Source of the DNA: Diogma glabrata
Lineage: Eukaryota > Arthropoda > Insecta > Diptera > Cylindrotomidae
Assembly (NCBI GenBank): GCA_963693315.1
Contig: OY856186.1
Span: forward strand, 370,538,850 to 370,602,849
Direction: 5' to 3'
Length of the DNA: 64,000 nt
A program made the translations under genes and the position numbers. Positions 54,239-64,000 of this stretch are shown here, in pieces (the stretch's first letter is position 1; each line of letters opens with the position of its first letter). Under the pieces are notes generated by a model, which ran no database searches, was not told the DNA's origin, and saw nothing but the letters and a program-made list of their open reading frames with translations.

Positions 54239-55014
54239 CTGCAACATCAGAAAAACTAAGTCAGCTTTCTATGATCTTTTTTTATCTTATTTTTTTTTTC
54301 TTTTATTTACTTTAATTCAAAAATTATTTTAATTCAAAAATTCAAATTTTAATTAACAAAATTAAAAAAAAAATTTAATTTTTTTTTTACAAACATATAT
54401 TTTCATTCCTTTTTGATTTTGAATCAAGATCAAGAAAAGAAAACATAGATGCAAAAAGAAAAGAAAATTTTCTTTATTTCTTTTACTTTAATTCTTCTTA
54501 AGATAAATCATAAAAAAAAACTTAGTTTTTTGAATGTCTTGCATTATTTTGCTTTAATCTCTATTTGTTTTTTTTTTGTTTGGTCATTTGCTTTTTTTTT
54601 GTTTTGTTTTTTCAGATAATCAGATTGATAGACGAGAGGGATCAGGGCTTTTTTTAAAAATATTATAAAATCTCGATTTACATGGGATAACGTAGAGTCG
54701 AGTCAGAGTCTGTTTTATTATGTATTGATTCGGTAAAGTGACGCTATTTGTTAGTTGCTGCCTTGTTTTATGTAAATCGGGAAATTGTAATATTTTTAAA
54801 AAATAATATATAATCATTAAATTATGGTTTTTAAAAATGACAATTAACACAAAAAAAGAATAATAATTTTTTTTAACGAAATGAACAAAACAAAACAAAA
54901 TTAATTTTAAATATAAATTAAAATAATTAATAAATAATACATCCAAAAAACCATAATCCAAAATTAAAAAAAAATAAAATTAATAATCATTTTGTTTTGA
55001 TTATTTTTACTCAC
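54239..55014 (-). other. Pdp1 intron (776 bp)
   Basis: The donor is GTGAGTAAAA after TCAA and the acceptor is TGATGTTGCAG. It is AT-rich with no transposon recognised. Joining the exons gives the codon A|CA (Thr). Confidence 0.9.
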
Positions 55015-55246
55015 TTGAATCTGCGGGTGATGGTGGATTCATAGTGTCAGGGCTCATACAATCTGACGGCGATGGTGATCTTTCACGTTTTGTTACTTGA
55101 CTCAAACCAAGTGCTAGCCCGGTTGAATGTCCCAGTGAATCAGATGAACGATGTCCCAAACTTGTTGCATGTCCTAAATGACTACTTGGTAGTCCGTCTA
55201 CAGATGGCATGCAATTTTCTGATAGAAATTCATCCAAATCCACATA
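55015..55246 (-). CDS. Pdp1: Pdp1 exon: conserved region before the PAR domain
   Basis: This exon starts after the acceptor CTCTGCTTTCAG. It reads YVDLDEFLSENCMPSVDGLP, followed by a Ser/His/Gly/Leu-rich stretch (SSHLGHATSLGHRSSDSLGH and STGLALGLSQV), then KRERSPSPSDCMSPDTMNPP and SPADS. The DLDEFLxEN motif and the SPSP..SPDT..PSPADS block are typical of PAR-bZIP activation regions just upstream of the DNA-binding exon. The internal Met is not a start, because the frame enters from an upstream exon. That exon and the promoters are not visible in this window, consistent with the long first introns and alternative promoters of the fly gene. Confidence 0.93.
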
Positions 55247-55470
55247 CTGAAAGCAGAGAAAAAATAATATTATAATTTTTGATTGAAATTGATTTTAAAT
55301 TGAAAAAATGATTTTATAATTAGGTCAAAATGTCCATGTATATATTATTAATCCTTTCTTAAAGAGAAATGAGACGCTGAAACGCTTTGTGACGGAAAAC
55401 AGGAGCTCCCCTATAAAAACCACCAGAAAATCCTAAAAAACTAGCCTATATCTGGTATAAAGCGAGGCTC
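55247..55470 (-). other. Start of putative Pdp1 upstream intron
   Basis: This stretch holds the acceptor and polypyrimidine tract and then unremarkable AT-rich DNA. No further upstream exon of Pdp1 was found between here and 64000, so everything to the end of the window is probably intron of this gene. Confidence 0.55.
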
Positions 55471-56930
55471 ACAATTCTGAAGATTGCAGGTTGGAGATGG
55501 TAGATTGGAGGTAAAACGTTCGAAGTTGAAGTTTGGGGATTGGAGGTTGGTGTTGGGGGGTTGGAGGTTGCAAGTTGGAGGTTTGAGGTTGTAGGTTTTG
55601 AGTTAAAGGTTAAAGTTTGGAAGTTTGAGGTTGGAGGTTGGAGGTTGTAGATTGGAGGTTGGAAGTTGGAGGTTAATGTTGGGGGTTTGGAGATTGTTGG
55701 TTGGGGGTTCGAAGTTGGAGGTCGGAAGTTGGAGGTTTGAGGTTGTAGGTTGTAAGTTGGGGGTTGAAGGTTGGAGGTTTAAGGTTGGAGGTTGGAAGTT
55801 GGAAGTAGGAGGTTGGTGTTGGGGGTTGGAGGTTGGTGGTTGGTGGTTGGAGGTTAGAAGTTGGAAGTTGGAGGATGGAGGTTGTAGGTTGTAAGTTGGA
55901 GGGTAACTGTTAGAGGTTTAAGGTTGGAGGTTGTACGTTGGAGGTCTGAGTTTGGAGGTTGGAAGTTGGAGGTTGGAGGTTGGAGGTTGGTGGTTACAGG
56001 TTGGAAGTTGGAGGTTGGAGTTTGGAGCTTGAAGGTTGGCGGTTAGAGCTTGGAGGTTGGAGGTTAGAGGTTAGAGGTTAGAGGTTGGAGGTTGGAGGTT
56101 GGAGGTTGGAGGTTGGAGGTTGGAGGTTGGAGGTTGGAGGTTGGAGGTTGGAGGTTGGAGGTTGGAGGTTGGAGGTTGGAGGTTGGAGGTTGGAGGTTGG
56201 AGGTTGGAGGTTGGAGGTTGGAGGTTGGAGGTTGGAGGTTGGAGGTTGGAGGTGGGACCTTGGCAGTTGTACGTTGGTGGTTGGAGGTTGGGAGTTGAAG
56301 GTTTGAGGTTGTAGGTTGCAGCTTGGAAGTTGTAGGTTGGAAATTGGAGGTTGTTTGGAGCTTGAAGGTTGGCGGTTAGAGGTTGGAGGTTGGAGGTTGG
56401 AGGTTGGAGGTAGGAGGTTGGAGGTTGGAGGTTGGATATTGGACCTTGACAGTTGTACGTTAGTGGTTGGAGGTTGGGAGTTGAAGGTTTGAGGTTGTAG
56501 GTTGCAGCTTGGAAGTTGTAGGTTGGATGTTGAATGTTGAAGGTTGGAGTTTAGAGGTTGGAGGTTAGAGGTTTGAGAATGGAGGTTAGAGGTTGGAGGT
56601 TAAAGATTGGAGGCTGGAGGTTGAAGGTTGGAGGTTGGAGCTCGAAGGTTGAAGGTTGGAGGTTGGAGATTCAAGGTTGGAGGTTAGTGGGTGCATGTTG
56701 AAGGTTGTAGGTTGGAGGTAGGACCTTGGGAGTTGTACATTGCCGGTTGGAGGTTGGAAGTTGGAGGCTGTAGGTTGGAGGTTGGATATTGGCTGTTGAA
56801 GGTTGGAGGTTTTAGGTTGTAAGCTGGAGGTTGGAGGTTGGCGGTTGGAGGTTAGAGGTTATAAGTTAGAGGTTGGCGCTTTTATTTTGGAAGTTGGAAA
56901 TTGGTTATTGACGGTTGACTATTGAAAATT
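55470..56930 (+). repeat. GGAGGTT minisatellite (~1.45 kb)
   Basis: This is an array of the 7-bp unit GGAGGTT (GGTTGGA), perfect for about 24 successive units between roughly 56078 and 56252 and degenerate on both sides (GGAAGTT, GTAGGTT, TAGAGGTT). The plus strand is strongly G-rich, with GG pairs every 2-5 bases. The opposite strand, which is the sense strand of Pdp1, would be CCAACCTCC. The open frames (repeating EVGGWRL) follow from the 7-bp period being read in three frames. Confidence 0.95.
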
Positions 56931-58229
56931 GATATTATGAGAGGAAAGGTTCAATTTTTTAGGCATCAAATCTAAAGACTCTACAGATACAATCATTTGA
57001 ACTCTTCAACAAAAACTCTTTAAAGTTCTGAGTAAAAATACAGCCAACCTCATATTAAAAAAAGTGAAAATCAGGATTGCTTTCGATAATTGTTTACCTC
57101 TTGTTAAGATACAATTTATTTTGGCTCACCTTACTCTGAGTCTAAGTAGATGTTCCGTAAGTCGTAAATTGCTTGTTACTTCATTTGATTAGTTTTAAGG
57201 ATTGCAAATTTTTATAACTATGTTTGATTAGTAAAATAACGACAGTTTTTGCTCGTGATTTCAATTTTTTTCAAACGGAAAATACTATATCGATCAATAT
57301 TTCTTTTACGTCTGTCAATTATCGTTATATGATTACTTGTCTATATATGTATATGATACAAAAAAGTAATAATTAAATAAATTAAAGCAAAACAATAAAA
57401 TTATATTTCCAGTGATAAACACTAAACAAAGGTGTTAAAATATGGGAAAACAAATTATTCATAATAAATAAATTAATGGGTTTGGTAGCAACAATTAACA
57501 AGAATGGAAATATTAGATGCAAAAAAAATATATAATTTAAATGTCTTTTCATGTTACAATCATCCGTTTCAATTAATCAGATTCTTTTATTCTGATTGCC
57601 ATGGCCTCTAACGTATTTGCACGACACGATCTCTGAAGGCGGATAATTTTGTTCAGTAATTATAATAATATAATTTGATTAAGAACTAGAAAATCGAAAA
57701 TCTAAGACAACCAAGAATCGTCATTTTTTGTTGTAATCCATAGTAATATATTATAGTTTATCTGTGCATTCAATCGTTGTGGGTATAAAAAACTTAGAAA
57801 ACAAACTGTTTTTGATGAGAATATCTTGATAATTAATTTTTTTTAAAGTTATTATTCAAGGTTTTGTGTGTTTGATTTTCTTTTCAATTGATATCTGATT
57901 TTTCTTGTGAAAATTTTGTTTGTGCTTTTATTTTGTTAAACGTTATGAGGAACAAGGTTTTGTGTAGATGTTATTTGCAGAGGTTATTATCATTAGTAGG
58001 GATGCTAGATAGGTATGACTGTTTTCACTTTTCTGAGTTTCTAAATTCGCTAATTGAGACAGCAAAAATGTATATCCAAACCATTATAAATATATGAAAA
58101 AGCCAGCAAGGAAAGACAGGAAAGTAAATAGTGGAGAAAGTATAAATAGTGAAAACCACTAAGACTAATACAGGGTCACCTGACCTTGACAGATAACACA
58201 GTCATGACAGTATAATTCTCTACACGGTC
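56931..58229. other. No recognised feature
   Basis: This is AT-rich spacer between the two minisatellites. A 69-codon frame at 57888-58097 shows no known motif. Confidence 0.5.
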
Positions 58230-58626
58230 TTGGCAGTATTAATTGTCTTTGTACTAGCTGACTGTCCTGATTGTCTTGACTGTATTAACTGTATTGACCG
58301 TATTGAATGTATTGACTGTATTGACTATATTGACTGTCCTGAATGTCTTGATTGTCTTGATTGTCTTCACTGTCTTGACTGTCTTGCATGTCTTGACTGT
58401 CTTGACTGTCCTGCCTACCTTGACTGTCTTGACTGTCTTGTTTGTCTTGACTTTATTGACTGTCTAGACAGACTTGACTGTCTTCACTGTCTAGACTATC
58501 TTGACTGTCTTGACTGTCTAAACTGCCTTGACTGTCTTGACTATCTTGACTGTTTTGACTGTTTGGGCTATCTTGACTGACTTGACTGTCTTGAATTTCT
58601 TGACTATTTTGACTGTCTTGACTTTA
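58230..58626 (+). repeat. CTTGACTGT minisatellite, block 1
   Basis: This is an array of a 9-bp unit CTTGACTGT (about 44 units, with many single-base variants such as ATTGACTGT, CTTCACTGT and CCTGACTGT). The 9-bp period leaves all three frames open as DCL, LTV and similar tripeptide repeats, so the open frames here have no meaning. Confidence 0.95.
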
Positions 58627-59589
58627 ACTTCTTTCAAAACATTAAACAGTCTCACCACTAGTTTCTCCTCTTTTATAGTTTCTTTGAAGCTTCTAAATTG
58701 TTTCGATAAAGACCATTTGAAAAACTATCCCTAAATTTCGGGTTTTCACAAGTTATAACTTCGGCAAAGTACTTCTAATAAATCATTTAAGCAATCTTTA
58801 GAAGTCTTATCGAAACTATTAAAAAATATGACAAAAATATTACAATGTTTTTTGTCATTATTGTTATTATAATTGTTATCATTAATAGGAATCCAATTAG
58901 GTGTCACAATAACATGCGTACTAAGGTAGTGGGTTATTATAAATTTAAATGTATTAATTAGTCTTTCGGACCTTGCAAATTATTATTCCTCCTTAAACTA
59001 ATAATATAATCAACAAATGATTTTCAATATTTTCGGTATCACACCATCCCTTTGCTGTACATTATTTTAATAGAGTGACTAAATTATGGAACTGTGTACC
59101 CCTCTCAGCTTTTCTTGACAAGTTTGACTCTCAGAAATGTAAAGAAAATTCGTATTTCATTATTTATAAAACGTCGCCAAATTATTTTTGAATCTTCTGC
59201 ATTTTACTTACAGCTTCTCATTCTAGTTGACTTGATTTTCGACTATTTCAAGTTTCTAAATAAAGAATATTTTATATTGTGAAAATATGTTTAAATAATT
59301 CATTAAAAAAACAAAAAACCCGGATCGAACAAGCTTATACAGTTGAAATAATAAAAGCAATAGTGTACGCAAGTTTAACTAATTCCATTTTTGCAAAACT
59401 TCTTGTTTCGGTAAAACTTCTAAAGTCTTGATATTGAAGCTATTTTTAGACTATGACAGTTGTGCTTCTATAAGAACTTTAATCAGTTGCAACCGAAACT
59501 ACTTCAATTCCAATGACAGCTATAACTTCTGTAACCTTATTTCGGAAGCTTTATCGAGATTTGTTTAGATAAGTTTTGTTAGATAACTT
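58627..59589. other. Spacer between minisatellite blocks
   Basis: This is AT-rich sequence without genes. GATTTTCGACTATTTCAAGT and TTCTAAAT (59234-59262) recur at 62459-62486 beyond block 4, suggesting that the arrays and their borders were duplicated together. Confidence 0.5.
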
Positions 59590-60170
59590 TTTGACTGTCT
59601 TGTCTGTCTTGGTGGTCAAGATTGTCTTGAGTGTCAAGACTTTCTTGACTGTTTTGTCTGTATTGACTGTTTTGACTGTTGTGACTGTCTTGACTGTCTT
59701 TACTGTTTTCACTGTCTTGACTGTGCTAATCCTAATTGGCTTGACTGTCTAAAACTGTCTTGACTGCTTAAACTGTCCTGACTGTCTTGACTGTCGTCAC
59801 TGTATTGACTGTCTTAAGTGTATTGACTGTCTTGACGTCCTTGACTGTCTTGACTCTCTTAACTGTCTTGACTGTTTCAACTGTCTTGATTGTCTTGACT
59901 GTCTTGAATAACTTGACTGTCTTAACTGTATTGACTGTCTTGGTTGTTTTAACTGTTTTGACTGTCTTGACTTTCTCCACTGTCTTGATTGTCTTGACTG
60001 TCTAGACTATCTTGACAGTCTTAACTGTCTTGACTGTCTTAACTGCCTTAACTGTCTTGAATGTCTTGACTGTCTTTACTGTCTTGACTGTATCGACTAT
60101 CTTGACTTTCTTGACTGTCTTAACTATCTGAACTGTCTTGACTGTCTTGATTTTTTTGAAAGTCTATTAA
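59590..60170 (+). repeat. CTTGACTGT minisatellite, block 2
   Basis: This is the same 9-bp unit in plus orientation, ending at TTGATTTTTTTGAAAG where the orientation changes. Confidence 0.95.
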
Positions 60171-60187
60171 ATACAGTTATAAAAATC

Positions 60188-60850
60188 AAGACATTCAAGA
60201 CAGCCCAGAAATTCAAGACAGTTAAGACAGTGAAGCCAAGTAAGACAGTCAAGACAGTCAATACAATCAAGACAGTCAAAACAATCAAAAAAGTCAAACA
60301 GTGAAGAAAGTCAAGACAGGCAAAACAGTTAACACAGCCAAGACAGTAAAGACAGTCAAGACAGTCGAAACAGTCAAATCAGTCAAGACAGTCAAGATAG
60401 TTAAGACAGTCTAGACAGTCAAGACAGTCAAGACAGTTAAGACTGTCAAGACATTTAAGACAGTCAAGACAGTCAGGACAGTCAAGACATTAAAGACAGT
60501 CAAGACAGTCAAGACAGTCAAGACAGTGAAGACAGTCAGGATAGTCAAGACAGTCAAAATAGTTAAATGAGGCAAAACAGTCCAGACAGTCAAGATAGTC
60601 AAGAAAATCAAGACAGCCAAGATGGACAAGGCAGTCAAGAAAGTTAGGAGAGCCAAGACGGCCAACATATCAAGAGAGTCAAAAAAAAGAAGACAGTCAA
60701 GACGGTTAAGACAGTCAAGACAGTCAAGACATTCATGACATTCAAGACAGTCAGGACAGTAAAGACAGTCAAAATAGACAAGACAGTCAAGACAGTCAAG
60801 ACAGACAAAACAGTCAATAAAGTCAAATATTGAAGATAGTCAAGATACCC
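60188..60850 (-). repeat. CTTGACTGT minisatellite, block 3, inverted
   Basis: The units read AAGACAGTC/ACAGTCAAG on plus, i.e. the reverse complement of blocks 1, 2 and 4. It is about 660 bp long and bounded by non-repeat DNA at 60860-60960. With block 2 it forms a head-to-head inverted array around 60180. Confidence 0.95.
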
Positions 60851-60964
60851 AACTTGCAAAATCTTCCCAACTTCTTAATTTTCAGTTATACTAGCTTAAG
60901 CTTCAATAACGCTTCGCTAAAGCTTCTTAGGAAGCTGGTTAAATTTTACTTTTAAAGAGTTTAA

Positions 60965-62200
60965 ACTGTATTGCCTGTCCTGACTATCTTGACTGTCTTG
61001 ACTGTCTTGACTGTCTTATCTGTCTTGACTGTCTTGACTGTCTTAACTATCTAGACTGTCTTGACTGTTTCGACTGTCCTGACTGTCTTGACTGTCTTGA
61101 CTGTCTTGACTGTCTTGACTGTCTTGACTGTCTGGACTGTCTGGACTGTCTTGACTGTCCTGACTGTCTTGACTCTCTTGACTGTCTTGACTGTCTTGAC
61201 TGTCTTGATTGTCTTTTTGATGCTCGTTTTGATTGTCTTGACTGTCTTGACTGTTTGAACGGTCTTGACTGTCTTGACTCTCTTGACTGTGTTGACTGTC
61301 TTGAGTGTCTTGACTTTCTTGGCATTCTTCACTATCCTGACCACTTTGACTGTCTTTACTGTCATGATTGTCTTGACTGTCTTTACTATCTTTACTGTCT
61401 TCACTGTCTTCACTGTCTTGACTGTCTTGACTGTCTGGACTGTCCGACTGTTTTGATTGTCTTGGCTGTCTTGACTGCCTTGACTATGTTGATCGTCACA
61501 TATAGCTTATTTTACTATTTTATTTTTCTTGACTCTCTTGACGTCATTCCTACCTAGACTGTCTTGACAGTCTTGAATGACTCGTCTATCTTGACTTTTT
61601 AGACTGTTTTGAATGTCTTGACTGTCTTTCCTGTTGTGTCTTTCTTGGCTGTCTTGACTATCTTGACTGTTTTTCCGTCTTAACTGTTTTAACTATCTTG
61701 AATGTTTTGTCGATATTGACACTCTTTACTGATTTGACTGTTATCATTGCGGCCTAATAGGCTTGACTGTGTTGACTGTGTTGACTCACTTGACTGTCTT
61801 GACATATCTTGACTGCCTTGACTATGTTGACCGTTTTGGCTCTTTTATTTTTCATGATTGTCTTGATTGCCTATACTGTTTTGACTATATTGACTGTCCT
61901 GACTGTATCTTGATTGTCTTGAATGTCTTGACTGCATTGACTGTTTTGTCTGTTTTGGCTGTCTTGACTATCTTTACTGTTTTGACTGTCTTGACTGGCT
62001 TGACTTTCTTGAGTTTCTTGATTCTCACTGTCTTGACTGTTTAGACTATATCTTAACTACCTTTACTGTCTTGACTGTGTTCACTGTCTTGACTTTCTTG
62101 AATGTCATGACGGTCTTGAATATTTAAGCATCTTAACGGTTTTGACCGTGTTGGCAGTTTTGACTGTATTGAATGTTTTGATTGCGTTGGCTTTCTTGAT
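60965..62200 (+). repeat. CTTGACTGT minisatellite, block 4
   Basis: This is the longest block, again in plus orientation. It is most homogeneous at about 61005-61215 and more degenerate after 61490, with a short unique interruption at 61495-61550. Confidence 0.95.
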
Positions 62201-62800
62201 TTTCTTGAGTGTCTCTCCTGACAGTGCAGAAAGGCATGAATTTCTTGACGATTTTTGCTGTTTCTTAACTAAAATGACCGTCTTAATTGTTATAACTTTC
62301 GTAATTGTTTGGCAGTATTTATTGTTTTGACTCTTTGACTGTAATGAATTGTTTACCTGTTTTAGCTTCACTAGTAGTTGTGACTGGCTTAAATAATTAT
62401 CTTTATTAATGTTGCAGAATGTAAAGACCATACCGGACCTATTGACGATAGTCTTCAGATTTTCGACTATTTAAAGTTTCTAAATTCTAATAGACTTTTA
62501 CAACGTTATGGCCTATATTTTAGCAAAATCGGTTATTATGACCTTGACGGAGATAGTAAATATTTTAATACGTGACAATAATATTTTTCTACGTAGTACA
62601 GATAGTATTCAAGCCAGTAAATGTTTTGTTACTGTCTAAAATGTTATCCGAAATCCTGTTGATTGTTTGGCTTGCAGTCTAAGCTAGTCAGAATATTTGA
62701 ATTGTCTATACTGACTGATTTATTTTAATCTTGTGGATATCTTGATTTTTTCCCGATTGCATCTATTAAAATCAATATAGTCATATTATTTTAAAATTAA
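62201..62800. other. No recognised gene
   Basis: This is spacer between the minisatellite and the terminal LINE relic. 62459-62486 repeats 59234-59262. Confidence 0.5.
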
Positions 62801-62829
62801 ATAAATTTAACGATTAAGATGATAAGCAA

Positions 62830-64000
62830 CAGATGAGAGCTTAAGATTGTCACAAAAGATTAAGTCTATGCGGGCATGGTTGTGAAAATTATATCCAGAG
62901 GATAAAGTACTACCATTTGCGTACAAAGGGAATGAATTAAGAGTGGATAGTAAAAGATCGTTTATGATATTAAGAATAGGGTGGGAGAAAGAGCGGTTCC
63001 TTGGGGAACGCCCGCATAAAAAATATGGGAGTTAAAGGTTGCACCATCGAGATCTCCCTGAAATTTGCGGTTCGTTATAAAGCTCTTAATCCAGTATAAC
63101 AGTCAGTGAATAATGCCAAACACGGTCAAAGGCTTTAGGAATATCTAAAGCGACTATTTGCGTTTCACCTTTAATAACAATATTACGTTTCCATAAGTCA
63201 GTCAAATGCACCATTAAATCAGTAGCAGATCTACACCTTTGAGATCAATATTGATGATCTGATAGTAAATTGCAATCCTCCAAGTAGTTCATTAGACCTG
63301 TTTCATAGAGTATTTATTTATTGGAAGGAAAAGCGGCGGCTGATTTGAAGCTGGCAGTTGTGAGGCGGCTGCAAAAAAGCTAAACGATCAACTTTTTTTC
63401 AGATATACTGTTTTGTACTAAGCCAGCAAATGACCACAAAAGATTTGGGGTTATTATTACCGATAAGGATTTTCCTAAATTTTTTCAAGAGTTTTCAGGA
63501 CGTCTAATCGTTTATGCTATTTTCAGCATTTCTACGGGCGGCTATCATAAGTTCACGATTTTAAGCGGTAGGGGTTAGAGCGGTAGGGGTTGTTTGGAGT
63601 CCATTGCTGACCAGCAGGTTTCATTAAACTACGAGGTGTTTGCGGTCTTTGCTTTTTGAATTTTTAATGGAATGAAGCGTTCTATATCCGATCGAATGGC
63701 GAATGTTATTCTCAGCGCAATTGCATCTACGTTTTAATCTGCAGATAAGCTAGCGCAGTTGAAATTGGTCAAAATATCGTTCATAGCACCCCCGTTCGCA
63801 TTTCTATAGTGCCATAAAGTTCGTGGAGGTGGAGCTTTATCTATTGCAAATGGGTTTGTTTTAAATTCTGCACTCATCATGCAGTGATCAGATAAGATTT
63901 ATCAGGGTGAGTTGAAAGCAGTAAATCCAAAAGATGAGGTGTGTGATTGCTAATGTCAGGAATACGAGTTGGTTTATCGACTATCTGAGTGAGCAAGTTG
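62830..64000 (-). pseudogene. LINE (Jockey/CR1-like) endonuclease end and RT, degenerate
   Basis: From the right edge, the minus strand reads NLLTQIVDKPTRIPDISNHT then PHLLDLLLSTHPD (endonuclease C-terminus, about 63999-63895), SDHCMMSAEFKTNPFAID, and a long decayed linker. The RT follows: LEDCNLLSDHQY, RSATDLMVHLTDLWKR and QIVALDIPKAFDRVWH (about 63170-63100), FITNRKFQGDLDGATF, GVPQGTALSPTLFL (about 63015-62975) and, after a frameshift, INDLLLSTLNSF with LYANGSTLSS in place of YADD. It is related to, but distinct from, the LINE at 1613-3577. Multiple stops are present. The element continues beyond the window. Confidence 0.88.

Noticed and set aside
55072..55275. Plus-strand frame across the Pdp1 exon
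   Set aside because: It is the antisense shadow of the conserved minus-strand exon. The same applies to 54076-54315.
56085..56314. Three overlapping frames of repeating EVGGWRL
   Set aside because: A 7-bp repeat read in three frames gives the same heptapeptide; this is a minisatellite artefact.
58230..62200. Many open frames of repeating LTV, DCL, KTV or RQS tripeptides
   Set aside because: They arise because a 9-bp repeat has no stop in any frame. They overlap on both strands, lack domains and vary with the array.
58230..62200. CRISPR array
   Set aside because: The repeats are 9 bp, contiguous and without spacers, in a eukaryotic intron-like context.
1..64000. tRNA, rRNA or bacterial-type operons
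   Set aside because: No cloverleaf, rRNA signature or gene cluster was seen. Spliced genes and insect-type transposons make this eukaryotic DNA.

Overview
This window looks like AT-rich, transposon-loaded insect DNA. The only host gene I can support is a PAR-domain bZIP transcription factor on the minus strand, the orthologue of Drosophila Pdp1. Its last three coding exons lie at 55246-53852. They splice cleanly with GT/AG junctions and show a PAR domain, a basic region and a leucine zipper. The order of insect cannot be fixed from the sequence.

Left part (1-16.5 kb): a scrap of Ty3/Gypsy integrase (1-165), a 5'-truncated LINE with a largely open reverse transcriptase and poly-A tail (1613-3697), a second LINE 3' tail, a 234-bp PIF/Harbinger-like MITE (6034-6267), two members of a repeat family that has homopolymeric G/C runs inside ~300-bp tandem units and AGGGTTCCGT-type ends (8095-9600 and 11885-13697), short satellites based on TATCGATA and AGATCT, and a ~1.7-kb insertion (14593-16333) whose empty counterpart is seen at 34.6 kb.

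Middle (16.5-31 kb): nested transposons with exact target duplications. An outer hAT (16580-24202, TSD CAAATAAC) contains an inner hAT (16671-22907, TSD CGCATAAT). The inner one encodes a DUF4371-type transposase whose central part has been inverted together with a 1.5-kb copy of its 5' arm. That arm carries a Penelope-like GIY-YIG fragment, and the inverted coding block holds a TA-flanked MITE (19469-19910). Next is a BEL/Pao remnant split by another hAT (25170-26611, TSD CTTCAGGT), which itself contains a LINE endonuclease fragment. A Helitron 5' coding region with visible introns (29075-30965) is cut off by a long inverted repeat.

Right-middle (31-47 kb): the long inverted repeat (30966-31281 and 34076-34400) surrounds a third copy of the AGGGTTCCGT family. 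Then come a degenerate Ty1/copia piece, a Ty3/Gypsy element with a 660-bp 3' LTR, a 4-bp TSD and an almost completely deleted 5' LTR/gag (36707-40755), and a second, deleted Gypsy element of the CsRn1-like type (42090-44260).

Right (47-64 kb): AT-rich DNA downstream of Pdp1 with a degenerate tandem array broken by a LINE 3' end, then the Pdp1 exons. Beyond them, in the putative upstream intron, are a ~1.45-kb GGAGGTT minisatellite and about 4 kb of a 9-bp CTTGACTGT minisatellite that reverses orientation near 60.18 kb. The window ends in a dead LINE whose polymerase active site reads YANG rather than YADD.

Apart from Pdp1, no coding region here looks able to make an intact product. The window is best read as an archive of successive insertions whose relative ages can be deduced from the nesting.
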